A stretch of DNA of 7,434 nt from positions 1 through 7,434 of the forward strand of contig JAQTSP010000129.1 in NCBI GenBank assembly GCA_028711205.1, written 5' to 3'. Of this stretch, positions 6,685 through 7,434 are shown piece by piece. The notes under the pieces are model-generated. The model made no database searches, was not told the DNA's origin, and saw only the letters and a list, made by a program, of their open reading frames with translations. The stretch comes from Eubacteriales bacterium (GTDB taxonomy: Bacteria > Bacillota > Clostridia > Christensenellales > SZUA-584). Made by a program: the position numbers and the translations under genes. Position 1 is the first letter of the stretch. Each line of letters opens with the position of its first letter.

Positions 6685-7197
6685 ATGTTACAGATCATCA
6701 TTATTGCTGTTATAATTGCGGCGGATCAGCTATCAAAAATATTTTTGATGCCGGAAATCCAGAACGAATCGGTGACAGTGATAAGCAATATTTTTTACCT
6801 GACGCATGTTAATAACAGGGGCGCTTCTTTTGGCATGATGCAGGGCGCGCAGATATTTTTTATCATCGTAACCAGTATTGTGCTCGTTGCCGCCGCGGTT
6901 TTTATGGTCAAGACAAGAAAAAGGCAGGAGTTGTTTTTGAAAATAAGCCTGTCGCTGATCTTCGGCGGCGCGTTCGGGAACTTCATCGACAGAATAATAT
7001 TTGGATACGTGCGTGACTTCCTGGATTTTTCCAGGATCGGTTTTCCCTGGGTATTCAACATGGCGGACGCATGCCTTGTCGTCGGCTCCATTCTTCTCGG
7101 CGTCTACGTTATATTCTTCTACAAGGAACAGGACGGAAAAGGATTGTTTGCGCGGCTTGGCAAAAAAGAGTCAAAAGCGGAGTCCGATGAAAAGTGA
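6685..7197 (+). CDS. lspA: LspA, lipoprotein signal peptidase (signal peptidase II)
   Basis: Inner-membrane aspartyl protease that removes the signal peptide from diacylglyceryl-modified prolipoproteins. The 170-residue product has four candidate membrane segments (near 3-18, 55-75, 85-104 and 123-146) and the family's conserved blocks: ADQLSK with D14 (13-18), NRGASFG (44-50), GGAFGNFIDRI (94-104), VRDFLDF with the first catalytic aspartate D111, and FNMAD with the second, D128. A charged tail rich in lysine and glutamate (from about 147) follows the last segment. The ATG at 6685 follows GGGAG (6674-6678) with a 6-base spacer. It is the last gene of the DUF512-der-plsY-lspA cluster, and a hairpin terminator begins 5 bases after its stop. 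Confidence 0.97.
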   Translation: MLQIIIIAVIIAADQLSKIFLMPEIQNESVTVISNIFYLTHVNNRGASFGMMQGAQIFFIIVTSIVLVAAAVFMVKTRKRQELFLKISLSLIFGGAFGNFIDRIIFGYVRDFLDFSRIGFPWVFNMADACLVVGSILLGVYVIFFYKEQDGKGLFARLGKKESKAESDEK

Positions 7198-7201
7198 TTG
7201 G

Positions 7202-7250
7202 AAAATAAAAGCCGTATCCGCAACGAAACACGGGCACGGCTTTTTATTTT
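7202..7250. terminator. Bidirectional intrinsic terminator between lspA and the converging gene
   Basis: The arm AAAATAAAAGCCGT (7202-7215) pairs with ACGGCTTTTTATTTT (7236-7250), with one unpaired T. The core is the 9-bp stem AAAAGCCGT/ACGGCTTTT. A further CCG/CGG pairing (7218-7220 with 7231-7233) can form inside the 20-base loop. Each strand reads GC-rich stem then T-rich tail, so it can stop transcripts from lspA and from the - strand gene. Confidence 0.85.
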
Positions 7251-7266
7251 GCGTTGTGACGCGTAT

Positions 7267-7434
7267 CTATATGATGCAGCCCAAGATTTCTTCCGGCGTG
7301 ATATTATAAAAATAATCCCCGGCGCCGGCTGATTCGAGCGCTTCTTTGATCTCGTCCTTGTCGTAGCGGCATCCTTTGAGCCTGTTTTCCAGATCGCAGA
7401 GGCCTTCCCTGGCAAAAAAATCGCCGTAAAAATG
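7267..7434 (-). CDS. lplA: Lipoate-protein ligase, C-terminal fragment (runs off the window)
   Basis: Read on the - strand from the window edge, 55 codons end in TAG at 7269-7267. The peptide begins HFYGDFFAREG and continues with LENRLKGCRYDKDEIKEAL, then YFYNITPEEILGCII. This pattern (YGDFF, then L-x-G-x-x-Y, then Y-F-x-x-I-T-x-E-E-x-L) matches the C-terminal accessory domain of bacterial lipoate-protein ligase A as I recall it. That enzyme attaches lipoate to E2 subunits and the glycine-cleavage H protein. The catalytic domain lies outside the window, so function cannot be confirmed here. The gene converges on lspA and shares its terminator. An overlapping reading frame at 7119-7415 on the same strand is an artefact. 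Confidence 0.75.
   Translation of the reverse strand, partial: HFYGDFFAREGLCDLENRLKGCRYDKDEIKEALESAGAGDYFYNITPEEILGCII

Noticed and set aside
6239..6715. A 158-codon + strand frame overlapping plsY
   Set aside because: It is out of frame with all conserved PlsY motifs, is arginine-rich and low-complexity, and runs into lspA.

Overview
This window looks like a stretch of a Bacillota (Clostridia-type) chromosome. The reasons are the gene set and layout: pstC-pstA-pstB-phoU, a PDZ/radical-SAM/DUF512 protein directly upstream of der, then plsY and lspA. Genes are tightly packed, Shine-Dalgarno sites are strong and purine-rich, and composition is intermediate with frequent ATA isoleucine codons. 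Assignment below class is a guess; something near the Christensenellales would fit. No mobile element, CRISPR array, tRNA or rRNA was seen, and codon style looks uniform throughout.

Left part (1-2727): the 3' end of pstC, then complete pstA, pstB and phoU, all on the + strand with a 4-base overlap or short gaps. Together they encode the membrane channel, the ATPase and the signalling/regulatory partner of the high-affinity phosphate ABC importer. The phosphate-binding protein gene and the start of pstC lie outside the window.

Middle (2728-3448): a small unassigned multi-pass membrane protein (2789-3400), flanked on both sides by short AT-rich gaps. Each gap carries the same 11-mer, AAGATATAATA, which contains a perfect TATAAT box. 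The protein may be a diverged DUF1614-type membrane protein, but this is tentative.

Right part (3449-7197): a compact four-gene cluster, DUF512 radical-SAM protein - der - plsY - lspA. It joins ribosome assembly (Der), the first acylation step of phospholipid synthesis (PlsY) and lipoprotein signal peptide removal (LspA). A hairpin with T-tracts on both strands (7202-7250) closes it. It probably also serves the converging gene on the - strand, of which only the last 55 codons are present and which look like the C-terminus of a lipoate-protein ligase.

Most of the window is conserved housekeeping sequence. I do not see convincing evidence for a new multi-gene system. The most open questions are the unassigned membrane protein, the role of the DUF512 radical-SAM protein beside der, the twin TATAAT gaps, and a few start-codon and motif deviations.
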